NCBI GenBank assembly: GCA_025093555.1 | Contig: JAIWNF010000051.1 | Span: 186,001-250,000 of the forward strand | Length of the DNA stretch: 64,000 nucleotides | Source: Circinella umbellata | Taxonomy: Eukaryota; Mucoromycota; Mucoromycetes; Mucorales; Lichtheimiaceae | Direction: 5' to 3' | In this document: positions 11,946 through 23,949 of the stretch, one piece after another | Numbering within the stretch: the first letter of the stretch is position 1 | Layout: each line of letters begins with the position of its first letter | The notes under the pieces: model-generated | The model's database searches: none | What the model was told of the DNA's origin: nothing | Seen by the model: the letters and a program-made list of their open reading frames with translations, nothing else | Program-made: the position numbers and the translations under genes

Positions 11946-13683
11946 CTCGGCGCCTTTAGTACTACTTATTTGAAAACTGTAAATTCTGCTCCACCGTTCT
12001 ATTTTCATTGGAAAAGTGTGACCGGATCAAGTTATACAATGTATGCTTTACTTTTGTAACTGTACAGAAATTCAAGATAGATTATTCTTCCCAATGCGAT
12101 ATACTGAGCCTTTGCGTCAGAATTTATAGAAATTATATCTAAAAAGAGATTATCTTTTCAATGGGGTATAAACGCCTAATTAATAAATACAACAGAAGCA
12201 TACCAAATTAATAACTTCATTCCATCATCTGTTGTAATACGCACGAAAAGTATAATCTTTTTTATCCGGCTCCTTTTAAGACACAAAGACGGAGTTCTTT
12301 TTATTGGTCCTCTTGTCTTAATGTGTAGCCAATTAATTAGTTATTTAAACTGATTTATTTTATTGAAGGTATTATACAGAAACCATCATGTCTAAAAATT
12401 GCAACGTAATTTAAGAAAATGATTTATAATATATACATTATGAACTATATTACTAATTTCTCTTTAGTGATATATGTTTCACGAAGAGTATATATATTAT
12501 GTTATCAACCAACCATCAATATTATCAATGTCCTCATAAAATTTGGCTCTAGAAGGACAACTCGGTGCTTAAAAATTCAATCTTGAAGACACAGTATTGT
12601 TCCTGCTACGTACGATATTGTTGCAATTATTACCAAATATCGATTGATCGAATGAAGACTTGCCGATATTGCTTAACTTGATGGAATAATGAGATAACGA
12701 TTTTTCTCTGCTGCATTGTGCAGCGGTAATAAAACAATCAATACGTAATGATGAACTTGCTAAGTGTGTATATTGCCAAGTTCAACTTATAGTTAATAGC
12801 GTTGTCTTACTAAAAAAACAGTCATTGTTGCCCTCTAAGTATGCATAATAAGGTATGATAAACAAGAAAAGGCCAGAGAAGAGACAGTACGTTTTTGTTG
12901 TTTTCAATCAATTCAATTTAGGCTTTATTCCTTGACGTTTGAATGGCTGTTTCATTTATTTTTTTCCCCGCTGAGACTTCAATTGATACGAAAGAAAAAA
13001 AGCAAGCAAAACTTCGATCTTTTTGCTGAACTGTCACTTTGGGATTCTAGTCGTGCGCACAACGTTACCCCAAAGATTGTTACTACTGTACATCCAAATT
13101 CACTTGCTGTTACTCTAATAACGCGTATACGTATTGTGTACCATTCTTCAATATAGGTAATATATTATTTCTTACTGTATACAATGTAAGAGATATATTT
13201 TTGATGCACATTGATTTATAACAAAATGATTTGTCTACATACAAAAAAGAAAAGTTCAATGATTTTTTGTTAAACAGGTACTCTTGATGTCTGAGGATGT
13301 GTACCGGTTTAGCAAAATACCTGTTTAACTTTTGAGGTCCAGCTGACAAATACAAGATATACTGGAAGCTAAACTATGATTATAAATTAAGATTGACAAA
13401 AAATTTGACAGTTTACATAATGTACGTAGATAGCTGCTTTATATAGTCCTGATAATGTGCGGTTATGTTCTGGTGATAAAAATGATAAAGTTCATGGAAT
13501 GTTGCCATTAAATCAGAGATTGGGTCACAACGAAGTATGTAGCATTGTAATAAGCAGCTTAATAAATGTTGTACAGAAATAAATTATACCAACAGTACAA
13601 TGAAATAATTAATAATGATATTATATACGTATGCTAAAATGTAAAAGAAAAACTAGACCGATGAGAAAGAGAAAAAAGCATTC
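11946..13683 (+). repeat. Block B (arm of inverted repeat 2)
   Basis: Joined directly to unit A2 and repeated in inverted orientation at 15913-17648 (coordinates sum to about 29595). No known gene is present. The junction with A2 reads ctcggcgcc, and its partner ends ggcgccgag next to A3, so the A-B boundary is the same in both arms. The arms differ by scattered substitutions and small indels. A hairpin lies at 13269-13329. A 74-codon frame at 12932-13156 is kept in the other arm but has no recognisable motif. Confidence 0.88.
13269..13329. repeat. Short hairpin with 12-bp perfect arms
   Basis: GTTAAACAGGTA at one end and its reverse complement TACCTGTTTAAC at the other, about 60 bases in all. 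The same hairpin appears in the inverted partner at 16266-16326. Related gctaaaccggta strings occur near 15636 and 15702 in the spacer. It could be a tiny non-autonomous element or a structured site. Confidence 0.6.
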
Positions 13684-13739
13684 TTTATCTTTTATTCAAT
13701 TATGGATATAAATATTTTTTTAAAAAAAGCTATATTTAC

Positions 13740-15060
13740 CAATGAATATATAGTGATATGACAATTGAAATAAGGGCAGAATCAGTCGGTTTAAAAGACA
13801 ATAATTGAATTGTTGATATCATTTTACATATTATCAATTTCTCTCTACCTTGCACCACTTTGTAGGTAAATGGATATATTAACCCCCTTCTCAACTTTGC
13901 TTTGTATTATTAAATGTGTATTGTGTAAAGTGTTTCGCTTTGTGATGGTCAAAAAGTATACTCATAAAGGCCCATCTTTTGAAGAGTATATACTAGATTG
14001 TGAATGCTCTATATATTCAAAGCGCTGTAAAAACGTCAAAGTATGTCTCATTTTTGTTGAATTGTTTGATGCATCCGTAACATATATTTTTACACGTGAG
14101 AGTGCACATATAATAAGATAACTTAATCTTTCTATAAATATCGACCACTTACAACTTCAATTTTAGTACAATATAGTATGTATATTCCCGGAGAAAAATA
14201 GTACTCTTTGGATTTTTTAAAGACAAAAAAAAAGAGTACATGATTTTAAAAGGTAAAAGGTATAGTCAACCCCCGCTTTTGCACCTCCCGTTTTTGCAAA
14301 CCTTGTGGTTCTGCACCGTTTGTTTTTGGAAATGCCAAAAACACTTGATGGAATCGCACCTTGAAACTTGCATCAAGGTTTTTGAGCGAGTTGCGCTAAT
14401 CGGGAGTAAACTGTACTATAATTTAGTTATTGTGTACGTATAGTATTCTTATGAATTAGTATCCAAATATGTAAATACCCACAATGCCAGCAAAGAATAG
14501 TTGATGAGATGTCGTATTTAAATATATATCAAGTCTCACTTGTTGCAAGTCTTCGGTTCTGCAACAAAAAATCAGGAAATCTCAGTTGACTGTACTGCAA
14601 AACGACAGTAACCACCCGTACCTATTGTACTATAGTATTACTACAGATAAAACATTTATTCAACGCAAATTATTTCCTGCATGCTATCATAGTTCGTGAT
14701 ATTACACACTATTACCTAAAGTAAAAAAATATACTATGCTACGTATGAGCTACAAATATCATATCTGATTACTACGTACCCTCATGGAATTATATTAAAT
14801 TTACTGACCCGAATAGGTATATAGTAATACGGATCGACTTTAGTATATATCAGTTAATCATTCCATTATCCCATCAATTATTGATCAATAACAATGGTTT
14901 CTACTAGTTTGTTATTCTTGCTGTAATACTACAATATTTTGACTTTAATGAACAGCAAAGAATTAAGTCAAAAATGAAAACACAGAGCGTTTAACGATTC
15001 ACATACCTCTGATAATTTTAGATAGAAGAAAAATACATATATACGTAATAAATAAAAAGC
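13740..15060 (-). repeat. Repeat D, copy in spacer S2
   Basis: Inverted diverged partner of 6140-7660. It lacks the 571-bp insertion found there and has its own 330-bp insertion at 14263-14592. Aligning the two gives both empty sites. No coding content is recognised. Confidence 0.75.
14263..14592. mobile_element. MITE-like element with TA target duplication
   Basis: Begins TAGTCAACCCCCGC and ends GTTGACTG, so the outermost bases are inverted repeats, with TA duplicated on both sides (14261-14262 and 14593-14594). The homologous place in spacer S1, near 7160-7180, lacks the segment and has one TA. Further inside, ggttctgca and its complement tgcagaacc also pair. At 330 bp with no coding frame and a CAGTCAAC-like terminus, it fits a non-autonomous pogo/Tc1-type element. 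The family is an inference from the ends and the TA duplication. Confidence 0.7.
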
Positions 15061-15912
15061 AGTTTTATTGGTTTAAATAACACAATTCTTTTCATGAACA
15101 ATAACATTGTGACCTTATTTTTTTAAAATCTTCAGCATATAATATAATAATTTTCTGACCAAATAACAAATTTCAATTTGAAAGCAATTGGTTTATTGAT
15201 TGCTCGTTTGATCATCAAGTCAATTATTCCTGGAACAAGAACTACTTAAACATGTTGCCATCGTCGATCAAGCAAGCTCTGTCTTCTGCAGAGGTTGCTT
15301 TTGCATTACTAGCTATTAAAATAATAGCTTTATAGTGATATTTATTGCTACTTTGTTTTCTGAATTAGCAACATTCGATATATTAAGTAACTTGTCGTAA
15401 ATACCAATCTCCACTTTACTTAAACAAATAAAGCGCATATAAAGTGAATGCAGCAAGGAAAAAAGATCCATTTTGTTTCTTTTTCAATGCGTTCTCAAAA
15501 AGCGATTCTGTGCTATATTATACAAGTGAGTCAATTGAGTCTTTCATACGTAGCATAACTTTTACAAAGAAAATGCATCTTAGCGCTGTTATGGTGACTC
15601 TTGTAGCTGATACAATGAGTATTCGTTAAAGCGGTATTTCGCTAAACCGGTAAGATCTCTTATATATTTTTTATATACTTGGTGAAATACCGGTGATTCG
15701 CTAAACCGGTATCCCATGAGCTTTCCTCCTAAATATTTACCTGCTTTATAGTAGTATTATCTTATTTAATATAATATTACTCTCTTTGTTTCCAGTTGGT
15801 TAATTTGTTTGCGCAGCAAGTAAAGATATTTAATCCCTTCTTGTCGTCAAGAGAAAACCTGTCAACACATTGTCGATAAAAATATTGTCTCTATTTGTGT
15901 TAATTTTACAAG

Positions 15913-17648
15913 GATGCTTTTTTCTCTTCCTCATCGGTCTAGTTTTTCTTTTACATTTTAGCATACGTATATAATATCATTATTAATTATTTCATTGTAC
16001 TGTTGGTATAATTTATTTCTGTACAACATTTATTAAGCTGCTTATTACAATGCTACATACTTCGTTGTGACCCAATCTCTGATTTAATGGCAACATTCCA
16101 TGAACTTTATCATTTTTATCACCAGAACATAACCGCACATTATCAGGACTATATAAAGCAGCTATCTACGTACATTATGTAAACTGTCAAATTTTTTGTC
16201 AATCTTAATTTATAATCATAGTTTAGCTTCCAGTATATCTTGTATTTGTCAGCTGGACCTCAAAAGTTAAACAGGTATTTTGCTAAACCGGTACACATCC
16301 TCAGACATCAAGAGTACCTGTTTAACAAAAAATCATTGAACTTTTCTTTTTTGTATGTAGACAAATCATTTTGTTATAAATCAATGTGCATCAAAAATAT
16401 ATCTCTTACATTGTATACAGTAAGAAATAATATATTACCTATATTGAAGAATGGTACACAATACGTATACGCGTTATTAGAGTAACAGCAAGTGAATTTG
16501 GATGTACAGTAGTAACAATCTTTGGGGTAACGTTGTGCGCACGACTAGAATCCCAAAGTGACAGTTCAGCAAAAAGATCGAAGTTTTGCTTGCTTTTTTT
16601 CTTTCGTATCAATTGAAGTCTCAGCGGGGAAAAAAATAAATGAAACAGCCATTCAAACGTCAAGGAATAAAGCCTAAATTGAATTGATTGAAAACAACAA
16701 AAACGTACTGTCTCTTCTCTGGCCTTTTCTTGTTTTATCATACCTTATTATGCATACTCAGAGGGCAACAATGACGGTTTTTTTCAGTAAGACAACGCTA
16801 TTAACTATAAGTTGAACTTGGCAATATACACACTTAGCAAGTTCATTATGTATCGATTGCTCTATTACCGCTGTCCAATGCAACAGCAAACAACCGCCAT
16901 CTAATTATTCCATCAATTTAAGAAATAAAAGCAAGTCTTCATTTGATCAATCGATATTTGGTAATAATTGCAACAATAGCAGGAACAATACTGTGTCTTA
17001 AAGATTGCAAATACTCGAATTTTTAAGCACCGAGTTGTCCTTCTAGAGCAGAATTTTATGAGAACATTGATAAGATGGCTGGTTGATAACATAATATATA
17101 TACTCTTCGTGAAACATATATCACTAAAGAGAAATTAGTAATATAGTTCATAATGTATATATTATAAATCATTTTCTTAAATTACGTTGCAATTTTTAGA
17201 CATGATAGTTTCTGTATAATACCTTCAATAAAATAAATCAATTTAAATGAGTAATTAATTAATTGGCTACACATTAAGACAAGAGGACCAATAAAAAGAA
17301 CTCCGTCTTTGTGTCTTAAAGGGAGCCGGATGAAAAAGATTCCACTTTTCGTGCGTATTACAACAGATGATGGAATGAAGTTATTAATTTGATATGCTTC
17401 TGTTGTATTTATTAATAAGATCTTTATACCCATTGAAAAGATAATCTCTTTTTAGACATAATTTCTATAAATTCTGACGCAAAGGCTCAGTATATTGCAT
17501 TGAGGAGAATAATCTATCTTGAATTTCTGTACAGTCACAAAAGTAAAGCATACATTGTATAACTTGATCCGGTCACACTTTTCCAATGAAAATAGAACGG
17601 TAGAGCAGAATTTACAGTTTTCAAATTAGTAGTACTAAAGGCGCCGAG
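15913..17648 (-). repeat. Block B' (inverted copy of B)
   Basis: Inverted copy of 11946-13683. It leads straight into unit A3 at 17649, so B'-A3 mirrors A2-B. Scattered differences from B show the arms have been separate for some time. No gene is recognised. The hairpin at 16266-16326 is kept. Confidence 0.88.
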
Positions 17649-19626
17649 TAACGTAAGTACGTTTCCCATCCTTGTAAACATAATGGTATTTTATTTGTAT
17701 TCCTAGTAATCATGCTTATCATTTGTGCTTTTTCTGCTGTACTATAGTGAGTTACATTCGGTAGGCAAGTATTAGACTAATGTACTTTTGGGATAAATAT
17801 TGTGCCGAATCCTAAACCTTAAAGCAGTAGATTTACAGGATTTTCAAAAAAGCAATGTTGTATTTTCTCAAATACAATGTCACCCCAGAAAAAAAAATAG
17901 CTACATATGTCGTATTCCAATAACACAAAGGTACCTTGTTTCGAAGCCCGGTATAGAAAAATGGACACACCACCGCGCATAATATAATTTAAAGCTGCAT
18001 CCATGTTTGACCAGCTGATAAGTAAAGAAGACATTAAGTGTCACAAGTACATTGTAAAACAAGATAATCGGTAGATCATTCAATTTTGCATAATTATTAC
18101 ACACCAATGTCGGTCAGCAAAAGAAAAACCAACACGCCGGATGGTACAAGTAAATTACTTTAAGCATTGAAAATAACATTTATAGGAATTAGAGGTAACC
18201 GAATAATGCTGTAGTATATGGTAGTTCTAGTAACAATCCAGGAACGTCATGCAGACGATACATGTGTTGCCTATTGCTTTCCCTCAAGCATAAACATGTA
18301 GCGATTTATATTAGTTAACATCTATGTTATTAAGTCGTTAAATTCGATTGCTACATATCAAATAATATTTCATCTATATGATTTATGGCATATTAATATG
18401 AATTATCAATTTAATGCTTGAAAAAAAAAAAGATGAAAATAGTTCTTCCACTGAGACTGATACTCATCCATTATAATACGTAGTTTAGACTCTTTCCGTC
18501 GTTACATCATTTTCAGCGTTAAATATGAGCGGTACTCTTGTTTAACTCAGACCCTTAAATTGATATTACGAACAGTATATTTGTGATATTTTTTATTTCA
18601 TAATATCGCAGAAAAAAGTAGATGTAATTCTATGAGCACCGTTTTATTATAGCAAATATCAAGCATAAAATGGCATGATTTGACAATTTCAAAACTCAAA
18701 TCCAATCATTCGTAACTAAGTGTTGAAGAGAGGAATAAATCGAAGCAAAGCTAACTAAAATCGGTAATTTGTAGCAAGATGATAGAAGAGGTATGTGTGG
18801 CGAGGATGAAGTTGTCGTTTCTAACAACGACTGAATCTAGAAAACCATGTATATGTTCTATGCTTGATAATGACATTGCGCAAAGAAATAAAAATATTCT
18901 ATATATGTTTAGACGTCATAGATTGTACGTACGGCAAAAAATACATGTATGTTAAATAAAGCGTAGGAAAAATGCGATAAAAACAAAAGTTTGGTAACCC
19001 AACTATCAAACAAATCAAAAATTAACATATATATCAACTTCTCGCCAAAGATGAACGCCCGGTAAACATTTATAATGTTCCCACTGAATCTTTATTTATT
19101 TTGTGCAACGATGATCCAGTAGTCCGTACAAATGTAAATAGCTCACGTGAACCCCTCTATAGAACTGAGCAGCGAAGCACAAGAGAGATTTCTGCGTTCA
19201 GGTCGATCGTAATTCTGTAGTTTATGAACCGAGACTCTTTATCTCGATATATTACTGTTATCACATGAGAAGATCATGAGATAAGGCGTACATAGCATAG
19301 ATGCTTTACTACTTATGTATGTATGTATATATATTATACATTATTATTCTTTTACGAACTATACTTTTATAGGCTTCTTTATCCATTTTTGAAATAATTT
19401 TCTTTTTTTTACCAGGATATAATTCTCTTTTTCTACTTCTGTACGTAGCCTAACAACGCAAAGCAAAACCAGTAAAGAAAATCAAGTTTCGAAGCCAGTA
19501 ATAAAAATTGATATAAAATCACAATTCTTTTTTTTTCTTTTCTCTCTCATCTTACTTTTTCTTTTTAATCTTAACTCTTCCCTTTCCCTACATTACTACT
19601 ATTGCTATTGAGCTTTTTTATTCAAA

Positions 19627-21281
19627 ATGAAATTCACATCCCTTTCCTGTTTCGCAGTATTGGTGCTGGGCACCCTTACATCTGCCGCTCCCACTGGACA
19701 ACGTAAATCTCAAAATTATCTTATCCAATTGAATAAAGATGCCGCTGTTGATGACTGTAAGGATCCATAAAAATATAAAAAAATAATAATTAGTTACAAT
19801 GTGCAAAAATAGTAATTCTTTTGTTACTAAATTTGTTACTAAATAATTTATTCATTTACTAAACACACAAACAAACAACTTAAATATTATGCAATCGTTA
19901 TATGTAAATATATAGTTATTCCCAAATTCATTAAAGATACCACCAAGTTATTCGGTGATCTTTTCGAGGAAGTAGGTGAAAAAAGCAACAGTGTGGTTGA
20001 TCAAGCTAACGATCCAATGGGTAACAGCAACATTCGAGTACTCAAATCGTTTGATCTCGCTGGTAACTTCAAGGCTCTCGATGTCTCCCTTGCAGATAAT
20101 CGTATTGTGGAAAAGATCTTGAAGAGCTTCTCTGAAGTAATTACAGTTGTTCCTAATGAAATCATTCAATTTGATTTGCCAAAACCTGCTAGCCATAATA
20201 CTGTAAGTATAACAAACATCATTTATTTACTGCTATTATTGACAATTAATGAAAAATACTTACCTTTTCTAACGTTATAAAATTATAGAATTCCAAGCGT
20301 GCAGATTCATACCTTGAGCAAGCCAACCCTGGATGGAGTTTGTCACGTATTTCGGAACGCGAATTGGATTTGACTCAACCCTACATTTACGATTCACGTG
20401 GCGGGTATGTGCTTTCTTTTGTCTGTATTTTGTACATAATTAGAAAAGAAGAATTTTGACTTTTAATAACCAATTTTTTACCGCACATTTTTAGCTCTGG
20501 TGTCACAGTATATGTTGTTGATGATGGTTGTAACGTTGACCATAACGATTTTGGAGGCCGTGCTACACATGGCTATTCTGCATACGGTGACGAAGATCCA
20601 GTTGAAGGTGGCGGTCACGGAACCCACGTTAGTGGTATTATTGGTGGCAGCGAATATGGTGTTGCAAAGAACGTCAGCATTGTCAGTGTTAAAGTCCTTT
20701 CAGCCGAAGGTTCAGGTTCTCTCTCAGATGTGATTGGCGGCATTGAATATGTCGTCAACGAAGAAAAGGGTAAGGGTCGTCCTGTCGTTGTCAACATGTC
20801 GCTTGGTGCACCTAAATCCGGCTCTGGTTCAGATACATTGAATGACGCCATTACAGCTGCTGTGGAAGCCGGTATTCCCATTGTTGTTGCTGCTGGCAAT
20901 GATGCATCTGACGCATGCGAAATGGTCCCTGCTGGTAACGAAAATGTTTTCACCGTTGGTTCCGTTAATAAGGAGGACACACTCGACGATTTCAGTTGCT
21001 ACGGTAGCTGTGTTAATATCTTGGCTCCTGGTAGAGATATTACCAGTGCATACATTGGTGGAAAGGATACTGAAGAAACTATGTCTGGTACATCCATGGC
21101 TTCTCCCCACGTAGCTGGTGTTGCTGCTTTGTTGCTTCCTGGTTTGGAGCAAGGAATCGCACCAAAGGATCTTTACAGTGCAATCGCCAAGATTACTACC
21201 AATGACAAGATTGGTGCAATTCCCGATTCAGCTACACCCAATCAGCTTCTTTTCAACGGTCAACAAAAGACTGAACAGTAA
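19627..21281 (+). CDS. Secreted subtilisin-like serine protease, copy 3
   Basis: Exons 19627-19756, 19916-20202, 20289-20404 and 20495-21281; 439 residues, the same protein as copies 1 and 2 as far as I can read. The S8 triad Asp187/His219/Ser378 and the signal peptide are intact. Two silent differences from copies 1 and 2 were found, one in the codon for Asn after PAG and one in the Ser codon of FSCYG. The promoter side is identical to copy 1, so similar expression is expected. It sits upstream of the diverged paralogue at 23950 in the same orientation. Confidence 0.95.
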
Positions 21282-21427
21282 AGATAGAATTATATTCTTT
21301 TCTTTCCCACTCTTTCTCCCTCTCCCGTAATTTAAATTTACGTATTCACTCAACCATTATTCACCCCAAGTCACTTTTACTACTTACTACTTATTAGCTA
21401 CCTCTGTATGTGATATTATATTAAATA

Positions 21428-21580
21428 TTATATTTTATTGTTACACTCGTACTTCTTTAATAATGTATCACGTTCTTTAATCAATTGATCATATTCAGTG
21501 GACTGCTGAGCTGCTCTCTTTCTTAATGGGTCAAAGTTAGATGTTTGCTTCTTTAATGTTATAATTTTAGTTTGAAAATC
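21428..21580 (-). pseudogene. Truncated BAP31-like pseudogene, copy 3
   Basis: Only the C-terminal coiled-coil part of the last exon is left (AAQQSTEYDQL through ERDTLLKK). It has the same lost stop and YECNNKI tail as the other decayed copies. Homology ends abruptly at about 21580, where a sequence loosely like the 571-bp insertion of spacer S1 begins. Confidence 0.8.
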
Positions 21581-23949
21581 AAAGAGTGAAAGTTCACACG
21601 TACGTACAAGTAACTGAGATATTTGTAAGTAGTTGTTACAAACACAAGTTACAAGATAATATGGATCGCATATAATCATTAATTATGATAGTTAGATAGC
21701 AAATGGGATAATAAAGCACTTTTTGTAAACAAATTTTCTATTTTCTTCTTCTCTATTATAATTGAAATTGAATACTTTACATACCAGTAATAATCCAAGC
21801 TATTTCTCTTATTCTAATATTTTCTTCATAGGTTACTCAATATAAGTTAACTTTTTTTTGGATTCATATAGATACTCAAAGTATAATGTCATTTGACTTT
21901 GAGTTTTTAATTTCTATTACTACTATCAGACCATCATATCAATAAACTTTGTACTAGCAACACATTGGAGGTACCTTGTACCGAAAGAAAAAAAAGAACT
22001 CAACTTTATCATCAATGGACATACTTTTTGGGTTATATGCAGAAATATGTCGATTTTATTTAATGATAGGCTTAATAATTTTTTGTAAAAAACTGTATTA
22101 GTTTGTTGTTTTAAGGCTCATTATAGAAAAATGAAGAACTATCACGCAGAATAACTTAAAACTGGGGTCACGTTTGAGCAATTGATCAGGAGGTATGACA
22201 AATTAATTCTTTTATGTCAATAAAAAAGGTAATCGATCGATCTGAGAATAGTTTGAAGAGTTTTCCACGTTAATTTCAATAGTACAAAAAAGGCATTTCA
22301 CAGCATTGAAAACGTTTGTAGCAATCAGACGTAGCCGGTAATCATTCCAATACGTAATGTTGTGGGATGCACATGGTAGTTTTAGTATGTAACAACAGAG
22401 GAAAAGCATGTAGACAATATATACGCTGTCTACTGCTTCTTGTCAAACATAAATATGTACAGTAGCTGTTACGACGTACTAGTTAGCATTAGTTAACATC
22501 TACACGTAATAATTTGTTAATTCGCTTGCTACGTACTACATCGATACCAATTAATACCCTATTAATTATTTATTTGAGCCGTGACGTATCAATGCTCTGC
22601 CAGCTATGATACTCATACGTAAAAGAGAAAAAATGGGGGTTCTGCTCAAACTGATATTCATTATAGCTACCGTCGTGACATTATTTGCACCATTTAGCTC
22701 AATAAATATCCAACAAATAAGTATAAGACGTAATTTTGTTTAACCTGAATCATCAATGGGCCAGACCCTTTATTTTATTGTTCTTATTTTTGTATATTTT
22801 TTTTACTGCATAGTAATGCGGAAAAAAGGATATATGGTATAATATTATTTTTATAGTGGATCCAAGCATAAATGGGATGATCTGACAATTTCAAACCAAA
22901 CGTTGAAGAGAGAATAAAGCGAAGCAAAGCTAACTAAAATCGGTAATTTTGCAGCGAAATAATAGAAGGGATACGCTGTGGCGGGGAAGAAGTTGTAGTT
23001 TTTTAACAACGACCGAATCTATAATAAAAACATTTGCATAATCATGTATAAGCTATGTTTGACAATGACATTGTACAAAAGAATAAGAATTCTATTTATG
23101 TTTAGATTTTATAGGTTATACAAGCAAAAAATACATGTACTGATAATAAAATGCATGAGAAATGCTGTAAAAAAAAAAAGAGGCTGGTAGCTCAACTACC
23201 CTAAAAGTCGAAAAATTAACATATACGTCAACTTGAACGTGTAGTAAACATTATAAATAAATAATTAATAATTCCGCTGAATTTTTTTTCATCTTGTACG
23301 ACGATAATCCAATATTCAGTATTAAAGCAAAAATTGTAAAAATGTTAATAGTTCACGTGCACCCCTTTATCGAACTAACTAGGTAGTGTAAGAAAGAGGT
23401 CTTTATTCAGTCGATCGTAACTTTGCGTATTTTATGAGCCAAGATTCTTCATCTCAGTGTATTTATTATTACTGTTATGAAAAGATCATGAGATAAGATG
23501 TAACATAAATGGTTTAACACTTGTATATATTATATATATATATATATTATACATTATTATCATTTTTCATAAACTACACTTTTACTAGTCTTTTTGTTCA
23601 TTTTTTTTATTGTCAGAAATAAATCCTTCTTTCTAGCTCAGTAGCCTGGCAACACAAACGTTGTACGAAGCAAAATGAATTAGAAGAAGCCGATTTTTTA
23701 AGCCAGTGAAAAAAATATCAACCACACTTCTTTTCTTTCTCTTTCTCCCTCACCTTATTCTTTCTTTCAATCGTAACCCTTTCCTTTCCCTATATTTTCG
23801 CTTTACCAATACACATTCCTTTTTCTAAAAAACAAAAAAGAAAAAAAACGAGTAATATTGGAGAAAATATCAATTTTTCACAAAACAGGATAGTACTGAC
23901 GACGAACAGTATCCAAAGCTAATTATTATTACAAAGACTTTCATTCAAA
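21581..23949. repeat. Junction and 5' flank of unit A4
   Basis: From 21581 to about 22,200 I see nothing coding; 21595-21670 loosely resembles part of the 571-bp insertion at 6497-7067. From about 22,200 the sequence is a diverged relative of the A1 5' flank. For example, the blocks near 22400-22500 match 600-680, and those near 22890-23000 match 1040-1160. It therefore serves as the promoter side of the fourth subtilase. No other gene was recognised. Confidence 0.7.

Larger units (their letters stand above)
13684..15912. repeat. Spacer S2 of inverted repeat 2
   Basis: Unique relative to the arms. It contains repeat D in inverted orientation (13740-15060), a MITE-like insertion (14263-14592), and then 15060-15912, where I recognise no gene. 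Two copies of a gctaaaccggta string with preceding ggtatttc-type sequence lie at about 15628-15650 and 15685-15712. A 61-codon open frame at 15444-15629 has no known motif. Confidence 0.7.
17649..21580 (+). repeat. Unit A3 (direct copy of A1)
   Basis: Direct repeat of 1-3932 with offset 17648. It reads as identical to A1 through about position 20937, then shows a few changes: two silent ones in the subtilase, one inserted base in the 3' UTR, and several in the BAP31-like remnant. Matching stops near 21580, where unrelated sequence begins. Confidence 0.93.

Noticed and set aside
12932..13156. Open frame conserved between blocks B and B'
   Set aside because: Both arms are recent copies, so shared openness is not evidence of selection, and no known motif is present.
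1..17648. Subtilase cluster as a composite transposon with A units as ends
   Set aside because: No transposase is inside, no target duplication was found at the outer ends, and the left end lies at the window edge; inverted duplication explains it as well.
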